Part shown: positions 8,477-17,287 of the stretch, one piece after another
Layout of the letters: each line of letters opens with the position of its first letter
Numbering within the stretch: position 1 is the first letter of the stretch
Assembly (NCBI RefSeq): GCF_009674535.1
Contig: NZ_WKJK01000013.1
Coordinates: forward strand, 124,001-188,000
Direction: 5' to 3'
Origin: Duganella guangzhouensis
GTDB taxonomy: Bacteria; Pseudomonadota; Gammaproteobacteria; Burkholderiales; Burkholderiaceae_D
Length of the DNA stretch: 64,000 nucleotides
Made by a program: the position numbers and the translations under genes
Notes under the pieces: generated by a model
The model's database searches: none
What the model saw: only the letters and a program-made list of their open reading frames with translations
Told to the model about the DNA's origin: nothing

Positions 8477-9430
8477 ATGACCACTCCTAAACACGCACGC
8501 GTACTGATTCTCGGCTCCGGCCCTGCCGGCTACAGCGCCGCCATCTACGCTGCCCGCGCCAATCTGAAGCCGATGCTGGTGACCGGCGTCGAACAAGGCG
8601 GCCAGCTGATGACCACCACCGACGTGGAAAACTGGCCAGCCGACCCGATGGGCGTGACCGGTCCGGACCTGATGCAGCGTTTCCTGCAGCACGCCGAGCG
8701 TTTCAACACCGAAATCGTGTTTGACCACATCCATACCGTCAAGTTGCAAGAAAAACCAATCCGCCTGATCGGCGACAGCCATGAGTACACCTGCGACGCG
8801 CTGATCATCGCCACCGGCGCCTCGGCCCAGTACCTGGGCCTGCCGTCGGAGCAGGAATTCATGGGCAAAGGCGTGTCAGCCTGCGCTACCTGCGACGGTT
8901 TCTTCTACCGCAACCAGGACGTGGCGGTGATCGGCGGCGGCAACACTGCGGTCGAGGAAGCGCTGTACCTGTCCAATATCGCCAAGAAAGTCACACTGGT
9001 GCACCGCCGCGACAAATTCCGCGCCGAAGCCATCCTGATCGACCGCCTGAACGCCAAAGTGGCCGAAGGCAAGGTCGAAATCAAGTACAACCACACGCTG
9101 CAGGAAGTGCTGGGCAATGAAGGCGGCGTCACCGGCGTCAAGATCCAGTCGACCGACACCGGCGCGACCACCGATATCGAGGTGCACGGCCTGTTCGTGG
9201 CGATCGGCCACAAGCCGAACACCGGCATCTTCGAAGGCCAGCTGGACATGCACAACGGCTACATCAAGACCAAAACCGGCTCCGAAGGCATGGCCACCGC
9301 CACCAGCGTGCCGGGCGTGTTTGCCGCCGGCGACGTGCAAGACCACATCTACCGTCAGGCGATCACCAGCGCCGGCACCGGTTGCATGGCCGCGCTGGAC
9401 GCCCAGCGTTATCTGGAAGGCCAGGAGTAA
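8477..9430 (+). CDS. trxB: Thioredoxin-disulfide reductase
   Basis: This 317-residue FAD enzyme reduces thioredoxin with NADPH. The FAD-binding GSGPAG is at 13-18. The redox-active pair is Cys136 and Cys139 in SACATCDGFF, and the NADPH site is GGGNTAVEEALYLS (about 154-167). The C-terminal FAD motif is ATSVPGVFAAGDV. Length fits the bacterial low-molecular-weight class. The Smr-domain gene begins 5 nt after its stop and is probably in the same operon. It is divergent from ftsK, a common arrangement in Burkholderiales. Confidence 0.96.
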   Translation: MTTPKHARVLILGSGPAGYSAAIYAARANLKPMLVTGVEQGGQLMTTTDVENWPADPMGVTGPDLMQRFLQHAERFNTEIVFDHIHTVKLQEKPIRLIGDSHEYTCDALIIATGASAQYLGLPSEQEFMGKGVSACATCDGFFYRNQDVAVIGGGNTAVEEALYLSNIAKKVTLVHRRDKFRAEAILIDRLNAKVAEGKVEIKYNHTLQEVLGNEGGVTGVKIQSTDTGATTDIEVHGLFVAIGHKPNTGIFEGQLDMHNGYIKTKTGSEGMATATSVPGVFAAGDVQDHIYRQAITSAGTGCMAALDAQRYLEGQE

Positions 9431-9435
9431 TCGGC

Positions 9436-10101
9436 ATGAAAGACTTCGCAGACCTGAAATCCCTGGGCAAGCAGCTCCGGGAGCAGGCTGAGACGCGCGC
9501 CGTCGAACAGAAGGAGCGCGTCAAACAGGAAAAGCAGCGGGTGGTGGAAGCCAATGTGTTCCAGACCGCGCTCAAGGGCGTGCAGAAAATGCCGGCCTCG
9601 GACCGTTACGTGCCGCAGGCGGCGCCCAAGTCGGCGTTGCCGGCCGACGCGCCCAAGCGCAAGCTGACCCAGGCCGAGGACGATGCGCAGGTGCTGCGGG
9701 AATCGCTGTCCGATCTGTTTGAAGTCGACCATTATCTGGAAGACGATCCGGCGCTGAACTACTCGGCGCCGGGCGTCGGCCCGGATGTGATGAAGAAAAT
9801 GCGCAAGGGCCACTGGCCCATCCAGGACGAATTGGACCTGCACGGCATGAACCGCGACCAGGCGCGCGACGCGCTGGGCGCCTTCCTGACCCGCGCCCAG
9901 CAGCGCAATCACCGCTGCGTGTGCGTGATTCACGGTCGCGGCTTTGGCTCGCGCGGCCAGGAGCCGGTGCTGAAGTCGATGGTGCACAGCTGGCTGGTGC
10001 AAAAAGGCGTGGTCGCCTTCTGCCAGGCCCGCAATCACGAAGGCGGTGAAGGCGCGCTGATCGTGCTGCTGCGCGCCGCCCTGCAGCCGCAGCGCTACTA
10101 A
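9436..10101 (+). CDS. Smr/MutS2-type endonuclease domain protein
   Basis: This 221-residue protein has a charged, helical N-terminal half (residues 10-50, Gln/Glu/Lys/Arg-rich, probable coiled coil) and a C-terminal Smr domain (about 130-221). The Smr signature is LDLHGMNRDQAR (133-144), followed by CVCVIHGRGFGSRGQ (161-175) and the GGEGALIVLLR end motif. Smr domains are nicking nucleases for DNA or RNA; stand-alone proteobacterial members (SmrA/SmrB-like) include the nuclease that cleaves mRNA at collided ribosomes. The start at 9436 is supported by AGGAG overlapping the trxB stop. Confidence 0.88.
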   Translation: MKDFADLKSLGKQLREQAETRAVEQKERVKQEKQRVVEANVFQTALKGVQKMPASDRYVPQAAPKSALPADAPKRKLTQAEDDAQVLRESLSDLFEVDHYLEDDPALNYSAPGVGPDVMKKMRKGHWPIQDELDLHGMNRDQARDALGAFLTRAQQRNHRCVCVIHGRGFGSRGQEPVLKSMVHSWLVQKGVVAFCQARNHEGGEGALIVLLRAALQPQRY

Positions 10102-10207
10102 TCCCCTCCGGCGCCAGCCGCGCGGCGTTGATATAGTGCAACACCCCTACCGGACACAAGGCCGGCATGTTAACCTACGTGCATTGCAACCTTGTCCATA
10201 AGCCTAC

Positions 10208-10840
10208 ATGAAGCACGTCCCGGTACACGTCTCCCTGATTACCGTCATTGAAATCGTGGCGATCCTGGTCGGGGCCTTATCGGGATTTGTCGAAGCGCGC
10301 CGCAAGCGCATGGACATTGTGGGCGTGTTCACGGTGGCCTTCATCGCCGCATTCGGCGGCGGCACCTTGCGCGACATCCTGCTCGACAAGCGGCCGCTAT
10401 TCTGGGTCCAGCACCAGGAATACGCGATTCTGATCTTTGTCCTGGCATTGGTGGCGACGCCGCTGATGCGCACGGTACGCCAAATCATTTCCGAACGGGT
10501 GATCGTGGTGGCCGACGCCACCGGCCTCGGCCTGTTTACCGCGGCTAGCGTGGCGCAGGCGCAAGCCGCCGAGATGCCGATGTTCATCGCCGCCATGATG
10601 GGCGTGATCACCGGCATTTTCGGCGGCGTGCTGCGCGACATCGTCTGCAACGAAGTGCCGATGGTGTTCCGTGATGGCAAACCCTATGCCATCTGCGCCT
10701 TCTTCGGCGCCTGGCTCTACATCGGCCTGCAATACACCGACGTCTCCGAAGACTTTGCGCTGTGGACCAGCGCCGCCTTCATCACGATACTGCGACTGGT
10801 GACCTGGAAGTTCGACCTGCACCTCAAGAGTCACCAGTAA
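10208..10840 (+). CDS. TRIC-family (UPF0126) membrane channel protein
   Basis: This 210-residue integral membrane protein has about seven hydrophobic segments. It contains the internal duplication of the prokaryotic TRIC/UPF0126 family: AAFGGGTLRDILL at about 37-49 and TGIFGGVLRDIV at about 137-148, the Gly-Gly kinks that line the pore. Family members studied structurally are trimeric monovalent cation channels, but the physiological role in bacteria is unclear; E. coli homologues are YadS and YicG. No clear Shine-Dalgarno precedes the ATG. Only 6 nt separate its stop from that of the convergent TonB receptor. Confidence 0.88.
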   Translation: MKHVPVHVSLITVIEIVAILVGALSGFVEARRKRMDIVGVFTVAFIAAFGGGTLRDILLDKRPLFWVQHQEYAILIFVLALVATPLMRTVRQIISERVIVVADATGLGLFTAASVAQAQAAEMPMFIAAMMGVITGIFGGVLRDIVCNEVPMVFRDGKPYAICAFFGAWLYIGLQYTDVSEDFALWTSAAFITILRLVTWKFDLHLKSHQ

Positions 10841-10846
10841 TCCTCA

Positions 10847-13800
10847 TCAGAACGAGTACTGCGCCAGCACCGTGTAACGCGGTCCGCTCATGAACACCTG
10901 GCGGGTGAACTCGCCCGAGTGCTGCACCATGATCTGACGCGTGTACGAGTTGGTCAGGTTGGTGCCCTCCACGCCGACACGGAAACGGTCCGTGAAGTCA
11001 TAGAAGATCGACGCGTCCAGCTGACCGTACGCCGCCTGGTACAACGGCAGGCCGAACGCCTGGTCGTTGTTGGTGGTCGGGATCAGGTAGGAGCTGGAGC
11101 TTGGATCCGTGCTCAGGCCATTGTTGCCACGGCTACCCCACTGATTCACACCCAGCAGATAGCGCGAGCGCCAGTTGTAAGCCAAACGCATCGACAGACC
11201 ATTCTTCTCGTACATGACAGCGAAGTTGATGGTGTTGCGCGACAGCCCTTGCAGCGGGGTCTTGCCGAACGCGCGCCCGTCGGTATCGCAACCGTTGAGG
11301 CTCAGGTTGTAGTTGGACGAGGCGTCGTTGCCCTTGCACCATGCTTCATACACCGGGTCGTTCAGCGTGCGCTCGCTCTGTACATAAGTCCAGCTGGCCT
11401 GGGTGCCGATGCCGCGCAGCCAGTCGGGCACGAAATCGTAGTACTGCTGGTGCGCGATTTCGAAGCCACGCGCATAGCCCTTGGCGCCGTTGACCGGACC
11501 GGTGACCACGAAGGTCTGCTGCTTGCCACTGGTGTCGGTCGCGGTGTAGCCGTAGTTCTTGGTGACGATGATGTCCTTCAGATCCTTGTTAAAGGCCGAG
11601 AACGTCAGCGAACCAGCTTTGGCGAAGTACCACTCGGCGGTCAGGTCGACGTTGGTGGAGCGGGTCGGCTTCAGCAACGGATTGCCATCGCTGGTACCGG
11701 TCAGGCTGGTGCCGTTGAACTGCACTGCCGTGGTGTTGCCCGAGGCGTCGCGGGTCACCGTCTGCAAGTGCTGGGCACTCAGTGTGGTCTGTACCTGCAG
11801 CTGGTTGAAGTCCGGACGCGCGATCGCTTTGGCCACCGCGAAGCGGAACTGCAGTTGCTCGCTGGCCTTCAGGCGCAGGTTCAGGCTAGGCAGCCAGTTG
11901 TTGTAGGAGTTGCTGAACGACTGCTGATCCGCGAACGAAGCAATGTTGATCAGGTTGCTCAGGCCGGTCGCGGTGACGCCAGTGCCGACGCTTGGCGTGG
12001 TCGGCTGGGTGTACGAAACGTAACCGCTGCCGGCGTTCTTGGTCCGCACGTAGCGCACCCCGACGTTGCCGTCGATCGGGTACTTCAGATCGTCCCAGCC
12101 GAAGCGCAGCTGGGTGTAGGCGGCGCGGGTCTTTTCGGTTTGGGTGTTGGTGGCGGCCGGGTCGTCGAAGGAGGCCGGCTTCCAGGCGTCGCAGGTCGAG
12201 CCTTTTTCCGCGCACAGCACATCGTGGTAGGCGTGAATCTTGGCCCATTCGTTAGGGAAGCCGCGCACGGTGGAGGCGTCCGGGAACAGCATCGCCGGCA
12301 GCGTGTATTTGCCGCCGAAGAAGTTGTCGATGGTTTGCAGCGAGGCGCCGCCGGCGAAACGCGGATCGCTCAGGCGCGCCACGCCGTTGATCTGCCAGCC
12401 CTCCATCCACGGGAAGGTAATCGCCTGCCAATTGTAGAACTTCTGCGCCTTGTTGTTGACGCCGTCGCGGTCGGCCATGCGGAAGCCGAAGCGGACATCG
12501 CGCAGCACCGGATCATCGAACGAATACTTGAGGTCGGACTTCCAGGCCTTCTGCGTCGCCTTGGCGCGGTCCAGCGCCTCCTGGGTGTAGGCCCAGTAGT
12601 AGTTGCTGGCGTCCGCCATATAGGCCGCCGAACCCAGGCTGATCTGCGGTACCTTGCCGGTCATGTCCATGGTCTGGTTCGGCAGGATGAAGCCGGTCGA
12701 GACGTCGGCGTCGAAGCCCTCGGTGGTCGAGCGCACATGCTGGAAGTCATTGTTCCAGCTCCAGGACGGCGAGACCCGCCACTGCAGGTTCAGCGAGATG
12801 TCGCGGGTGCCGGATTCGCGCGTGTTGATGCGCTGCGAGCTGTTGAACGGCGAGCCGCCATAGGTCGGGTTGGAGATGGTGCCGCTCTGGAACGCGCCAT
12901 TGCTGTCGAACACCGCGTTGGAGCTGGCCACCTGCTGATACCACTTGTCTTCGGACGACGTCACCACGTGCTCGTCCAGATCTTCCTTGTAGTGGGTCTT
13001 GAAGTAGGTCAGCGCCGCCGTGAAGTCCTGGCTCGGGCGCCACTGGAAGGCGGCATAGTCGCCGCGACGGGTGCGGTCGAAGTCCTGCGAGCGGTAGCCG
13101 GCGCCGAGCGGTATCCATTGCGTCTTGGAGCGGTCGTACAGCGCCGGGTCGGTGGAATTCACGTGTGGATAGTAGGGGTCGACGCTGACGCCGTCCGAGC
13201 GGCTCGGGCTCTTGGCGTGGGCAAAATCGATCAGCGCGCCGAATTCACCGGCATCGGTCTTCCAGCGGTTTGATATCAGGAAGGTGGCGGTCGGCGATGG
13301 CCGGCCCTGGCGCAGCGTGGAATAGGTTTCCGACGCGCCCATGGTGCCTTTGAAGCCTTTGTAGTCGAACGGCATGGCGGTGCGCAGATTGACCAGGCCG
13401 GCCACCGCGCCTTCGACCTGCTCGGCCGACGGATTCTTGTAGACGTCGACGCCCGCCATCAGTTCCGGTGCCACATCGGCGAAGCCGAGCGAGCGGCCAC
13501 CGCCGGCCGAGAAGGCGTCGCGGCCGTTGACTTCCGAGCGCACATAGGTCAGGCCGCGCACCGACACGCCGGAGCCCTCGACCGACTGGCGGTTCGGGTC
13601 GCCCGCCATGTTGCGGTCGATGGTGACGCCGGCGATACGCTGCAGCACCTCGGTGACCGAGCGGTCCGGCAGCTTGCCGATGTCCTCGGCCACGATCGAA
13701 TCGACGACCTCGTCGGCGTCCTGCTTGAGTTTTTGCGCCGATTGCAGCGCGGCGCGCTGGCCGCTCACCACCACGGTGGTGCCTGGGCTGGTGGCATCCG

Positions 13801-13885
13801 CGGTCTGGGCCCATGCCGGGCTGGCGTGCAGCACGACCAGTTGCGCGACCGCGGCGGCGATTGCAGTTTTCTGTAATTTAATCAA
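10847..13885 (-). CDS. TonB-dependent receptor, halogenase-associated type
   Basis: This 1012-residue outer-membrane receptor has a signal peptide at residues 1-26 (ending ASPAWA), a TonB box region (TVVVSG, about 36-41) and the plug domain (QDADEVVDSIVAEDIGKLPDRSVTEVLQRI region). The large beta-barrel ends in the C-terminal aromatic YTVLAQYSF. The EDIGKLPD plug signature marks the long Caulobacter/Xanthomonas-type receptors often linked to carbohydrate uptake and LacI regulators. The start codon is TTG at 13885, preceded by AAGGGGAGAG. The halogenase gene lies 101 bp upstream on the same strand, so the two probably form an operon. The ligand is unknown. Confidence 0.9.
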   Translation of the reverse strand: MIKLQKTAIAAAVAQLVVLHASPAWAQTADATSPGTTVVVSGQRAALQSAQKLKQDADEVVDSIVAEDIGKLPDRSVTEVLQRIAGVTIDRNMAGDPNRQSVEGSGVSVRGLTYVRSEVNGRDAFSAGGGRSLGFADVAPELMAGVDVYKNPSAEQVEGAVAGLVNLRTAMPFDYKGFKGTMGASETYSTLRQGRPSPTATFLISNRWKTDAGEFGALIDFAHAKSPSRSDGVSVDPYYPHVNSTDPALYDRSKTQWIPLGAGYRSQDFDRTRRGDYAAFQWRPSQDFTAALTYFKTHYKEDLDEHVVTSSEDKWYQQVASSNAVFDSNGAFQSGTISNPTYGGSPFNSSQRINTRESGTRDISLNLQWRVSPSWSWNNDFQHVRSTTEGFDADVSTGFILPNQTMDMTGKVPQISLGSAAYMADASNYYWAYTQEALDRAKATQKAWKSDLKYSFDDPVLRDVRFGFRMADRDGVNNKAQKFYNWQAITFPWMEGWQINGVARLSDPRFAGGASLQTIDNFFGGKYTLPAMLFPDASTVRGFPNEWAKIHAYHDVLCAEKGSTCDAWKPASFDDPAATNTQTEKTRAAYTQLRFGWDDLKYPIDGNVGVRYVRTKNAGSGYVSYTQPTTPSVGTGVTATGLSNLINIASFADQQSFSNSYNNWLPSLNLRLKASEQLQFRFAVAKAIARPDFNQLQVQTTLSAQHLQTVTRDASGNTTAVQFNGTSLTGTSDGNPLLKPTRSTNVDLTAEWYFAKAGSLTFSAFNKDLKDIIVTKNYGYTATDTSGKQQTFVVTGPVNGAKGYARGFEIAHQQYYDFVPDWLRGIGTQASWTYVQSERTLNDPVYEAWCKGNDASSNYNLSLNGCDTDGRAFGKTPLQGLSRNTINFAVMYEKNGLSMRLAYNWRSRYLLGVNQWGSRGNNGLSTDPSSSSYLIPTTNNDQAFGLPLYQAAYGQLDASIFYDFTDRFRVGVEGTNLTNSYTRQIMVQHSGEFTRQVFMSGPRYTVLAQYSF

Positions 13886-13986
13886 TTGTCTCTCTCCCCT
13901 TACAGGTGGTTTTTATGTGTCACAAATCCTACGCGCTACATGCTCTTGAAAAGTTTGCTGCCTCCCCTAGGTTGGTGATTGCTGTC

Positions 13987-15537
13987 TCATGCGGCGGCCC
14001 GAGGCGCGCCTCTTGCCGCCTGGGCCGCGACATAGGCGCCGTGATCCGGCATCCGCGCCACCGCCTGCGTGATCATGTCGCGCAGCGCGGCAAAATGGCC
14101 GTGCACCGCGCGCAGTTCGACGCGGTCGACCAGCGGGTCGTAGCGCTTCGGCACCGCGCCCAGTCCCATCATCATCGCCACGAACGATGGCTCGGCGAAG
14201 CCGCCGCGATCGACGATCGCCACCCGCCCGGTCTCGCGGAACAGGTCGATCTGATGGCGCAGCGAGTCCGGGATTTCCATGTGGGCGCAGTAGCGCCAGA
14301 ATTCGGAATCGTCGCGCGTGGTCAGCTTGTAGTGCAGCACGATGAAGTCACGCACCGATTCGTAGCGGATGCCCATGACGCGGTTGAATTCATCGGCCAG
14401 CGTCGGGTTGCAATCGCGCTCGGGGAACAATTCCAGCAACTTGCCCACCGCCGTTTCGATCAGGTTGATGCTGGTCGACTCCAGTGGCTCGACGAAGCCG
14501 GCCGACAGGCCGATCGCGACCACGTTCTTGATCCACGACTTGCGCCGCCGCCCGGTGACGAAGCGGATTTGGCGCGGCTCGTCCAGCGCGGCGCCGTCAA
14601 GGCCGTCGAGCAGCGCGCGGCGTGCCTGTTCGTCGCTGGTGAAGCCGTTGCTGTACACGTGGCCATTGCCGATCCGGTGCTGCAGCGGGATGCGCCAAAC
14701 CCAGCCCGCCTCTTGCGCTGTTGAGCGGGTGTAGGGCGTCAGTTGCGGCGCCGAGGCGCAGGGCACGGCCAGCGCGCTGTTGCATGGCAGGTAGTTGCTC
14801 CAGTCCTCGTAGCCGGCCTTCAGCGCGCCCTCGATCAGCAAGCCGCGGAAGCCGGAGCAATCGATGAACAGGTCGCCTTCGACGCGGCGGCCATCGCGCA
14901 GCTTGACGGCGGTGACGAAGCCGCTTTCAGGATGCTGTTCGACCTCGACAATCATGCCTTCGACGCGATGGACGCCGCGCGCCACCGCATATTCGCGCAG
15001 ATAGCCGGCGTACAGGCTGGCATCGAAATGGAAACCGTAGGAATAGGCGTCGGTCATGCCAGGATTTTCCTCATTCGGCGGCACGAACTTGCCGTGGCGC
15101 GCCATCACCGAGGGCATCGACCAGTTCTCCAGATCCGGCATCTGGTTGAAGGCCTGCGCCAGGCGCAGCCAGTGCTGGTGCGCGCCGAAGCCGGCCAGCG
15201 CCGGGCCGAAATCGCCGAAGGCGTGGAAGAAGCGGTTGCCGAGGTGGCCCCAATCCTTGAATTCGATGCCGAGCTTGTAGCTGGCCTGGGTCTTGGCGAC
15301 AAAGTCGTCGGCATCCAGGCCCAGCGCCGCGTTGTAGACGCGGATCGTAGGCAAGGTGGCCTCGCCGACCCCGATGGTGCCGATCTCGGGCGATTCCACC
15401 AGCGTCACTTCGCAGGGCTGGGTCGGGTGGCGCGCCAGGCGCTGGGCCAGCGGCGCGGCGGTCATCCAGCCGGCGGTGCCGCCGCCGACGATGACGATGC
15501 GGCGGATCGCGCCGCCGTGCGTGTCATTGCTGCTCAT
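13987..15537 (-). CDS. Flavin-dependent tryptophan halogenase-like protein
   Basis: This 516-residue protein has the hallmarks of FADH2-dependent halogenases. The FAD-binding GGGTAG is at 18-23. The lysine equivalent to the PrnA catalytic Lys is K88 (SYKLGIEF). The WxWxIP motif is present as WVWRIP (279-284), and the catalytic Glu is probably E353 in FVEPLEST. All key residues are kept, so it should be active and would need a flavin reductase, which is not in the window. AGGAG precedes the ATG. Its place in front of a TonB receptor resembles the halogenases of unknown natural substrate found in Xanthomonas and Caulobacter. I infer a modified indole or phenolic substrate only from the family. 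Confidence 0.88.
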   Translation of the reverse strand: MSSNDTHGGAIRRIVIVGGGTAGWMTAAPLAQRLARHPTQPCEVTLVESPEIGTIGVGEATLPTIRVYNAALGLDADDFVAKTQASYKLGIEFKDWGHLGNRFFHAFGDFGPALAGFGAHQHWLRLAQAFNQMPDLENWSMPSVMARHGKFVPPNEENPGMTDAYSYGFHFDASLYAGYLREYAVARGVHRVEGMIVEVEQHPESGFVTAVKLRDGRRVEGDLFIDCSGFRGLLIEGALKAGYEDWSNYLPCNSALAVPCASAPQLTPYTRSTAQEAGWVWRIPLQHRIGNGHVYSNGFTSDEQARRALLDGLDGAALDEPRQIRFVTGRRRKSWIKNVVAIGLSAGFVEPLESTSINLIETAVGKLLELFPERDCNPTLADEFNRVMGIRYESVRDFIVLHYKLTTRDDSEFWRYCAHMEIPDSLRHQIDLFRETGRVAIVDRGGFAEPSFVAMMMGLGAVPKRYDPLVDRVELRAVHGHFAALRDMITQAVARMPDHGAYVAAQAARGAPRAAA

Positions 15538-15555
15538 CTGGTCTCCTGGCGGTGG

Positions 15556-15654
15556 TCAGAATGGGCAAACATTGACAACGTTTTCACTGCGCGGCGAATC
15601 AGAGGCGTGTTTAGCCAGGGCCATCGCAATGGCCATCTTTTGTAGCGTTCGCAT
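15556..15654 (-). CDS. Possible 32-aa leader peptide of the halogenase operon
   Basis: An ATG at 15654 follows AAGGGAG with 7-nt spacing and opens a 32-codon frame that stops 18 nt before the halogenase start. The peptide begins MRTLQKMAIAMALAKHA and ends with Cys-Pro-Phe. I recognise no homologue. The strong ribosome site is the only real evidence. A LacI-type operator lies inside this frame, so either transcription starts further downstream or the operator acts as a roadblock. It may be chance. Confidence 0.3.
   Translation of the reverse strand: MRTLQKMAIAMALAKHASDSPRSENVVNVCPF
15573..15586. promoter_or_regulatory. LacI-family operator upstream of the halogenase-receptor operon
   Basis: The 14-mer TGACAACGTTTTCA matches the LacI-family consensus TGNNANCGNTNNCA around a central CG. 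Its half-sites TGACAACG and TGAAAACG differ at one base. It lies 36 bp upstream of the halogenase start. Sites of this form control sugar-linked TonB receptor operons in Xanthomonas and Caulobacter. No LacI regulator is in the window. Confidence 0.6.
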
Positions 15655-15860
15655 TGTATGTCTCCCTTGTTTTTATACATCCAGCAGCGGGTGCCGGTGA
15701 TTGCAAATTAACATTAATGCGAGCGGCGAACAAATAATTGTTCGGCATATGTCGCTGTTTAACCTCAATTACTAAACAAGGGAAACCACACAAAACGCCA
15801 GCAGAACTTCACTCCGGCGTAGCGGTCTAAACAGAAAATATCACCCTGCAAGCTGATGCA

Positions 15861-17278
15861 ATGCTCCCCATCAATCTCAATGATTTGCTCCACCACCAAA
15901 AGGTCGAGAGCGAACGTATCGAATACAAGGCGGGCTGGAATCCCGATGCCACCCTGCGGACGCTGTGCGCTTTCGCTAACGATTTTGAAAATCTTGGTGG
16001 AGGCTATGTCGTGATCGGCCAGGATTGCGATGCGAACGGTCAGCCGATCTTTCCGCCGGTCGGAATTGCGGATAGTCAGTTGGATAAAATCAAACAAGAG
16101 TTGCTAGCAGCATGCCAGCTGCTCCAGCCGCCCTACTTCCCGGCACTCACTGTGGAAATAGTCGCAGACCGCAAAGTGATGGTATTGAGGGCTCCCGGTG
16201 GCATGAATCGCCCTTACAAAGCGCCCGCCTCGGTTTCATCCAGGCACAAGATCTGGCACTACTACATCCGCCGATATAGCAGTACCGTAGAGGCCAAGGG
16301 AGAAATGGAACAGGAACTACTGGGCCTGACCGCGAACGTCGTGGGATGATCGGCTGGCTCAGCAGGCCAAGCCGAGCGATTTATCACATCCTTTGATGAT
16401 GGAATATCTGCGTGAAGTGGGAAGCGCGCTGGTGGCCGAGGCATCAACGTTGTCAGTTGAAGCGCTTGACCGACAGATGAATGTCATTGATGGCCCCAAA
16501 GAATCACCTTGGCCAAAAAACGTCGGCCTGCTGTTCTTCAACGAAACCCCGGATAAGTTTTTCCCTTATACGCAAATTGATGTTGTATGGTTTCCTGATG
16601 GCGCCGGCGGCGATCGCTTTGACGAGAAGATTTTCAAGGGCCCACTGGCACGCATGAAAACGCGAGCCGATTGAAGTCAGGATCAGCCGCGATGAACTGG
16701 TCATTCTCAGCTTTCCTGGGCCAGACCGTTCAATCCGCCTGCCCGACTTCGCGGCTGGGCGCGCATTGAGCCGCCGCTACCGTAACCGACGCATCGGCGA
16801 ATTTCTCAAAGAGCTGGAACTAACTGAAGGCCGGTTTACCGGTGTTCCCAAGATCCTCAAATCCATGCTTGCCAATGGCTCGCCGTCGCCACAATTTGAA
16901 ACCGACGATGACCGTATTGCGTATGTGATCAGGCTACCTGTACACCCGCTGGCGCAGGTACCCGAAGCAATGTCTGGCTCTCTGACCGACCAAGTCACCG
17001 ACCAAGTCACCGCCCAAGTCACCGACCAAGTAGACGCTGATATGGTCCGGTTGTTGCGCTTGGCCGCGTTGGGGGAACAAGCGCGCAGTGCGCTGCAAGC
17101 GGCGCTAGGTTTGCGGCATACGCCGCATTTTCGGCAAGCATATCTGCTGCCCGCACTTGCGGCGGGCTATCTGGAAATGACATTACCCGCGCTACCAAAC
17201 AGCCGCTTGCAACGCTACCGCCTGACTGCCAAAGGCAGGCGATGGCTGCAACGCCACTCCGTCAAGAGTGGCGCCTAG
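15861..17278 (+). pseudogene. Degenerate AlbA/Schlafen-type ATP-binding regulator
   Basis: Three consecutive frames encode one protein of the AlbA_2 plus GHKL-ATPase family (COG2865-like). Frame 1 (15861-16340) has the AlbA_2 domain (ERIEYKAGWNPDATLRTLCAF, GGGYVVIG). It then loses about 2 nt near 16341 and stops at 16349. The next frame continues without a break (WDDRLAQQAK, then NVGLLFFNETPDKFFPYTQID) to about 16662. There it jumps frame again to REPIEVRISRDELVILSFPGPD, SRRYRNRRIGEFLKELELTEG and a C-terminal winged helix ending at 17278. From memory of the family, about 45-50 residues containing the GHKL N-box are missing at the second junction. It is therefore inactivated by a frameshift and an internal deletion. 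Confidence 0.85.
16985..17032 (+). repeat. Four 12-bp tandem units encoding TDQV linkers
   Basis: Four units of ACCGACCAAGTC run in a row; unit 3 has one change (CCC for GAC-type position) and unit 4 ends in A. They encode a (T-D/A-Q-V)4 linker between the ATPase-like and winged-helix parts of the degenerate regulator. Such linkers are typical of this protein family. It is a coding microrepeat, not a CRISPR. Confidence 0.85.
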
Positions 17279-17287
17279 GAAGCAGAC

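Noticed and set aside
16985..17032. Tandem 12-bp repeats considered as a CRISPR-like or VNTR element
   Set aside because: They have no spacers and are in frame as TDQV linkers, a known feature of this regulator family.
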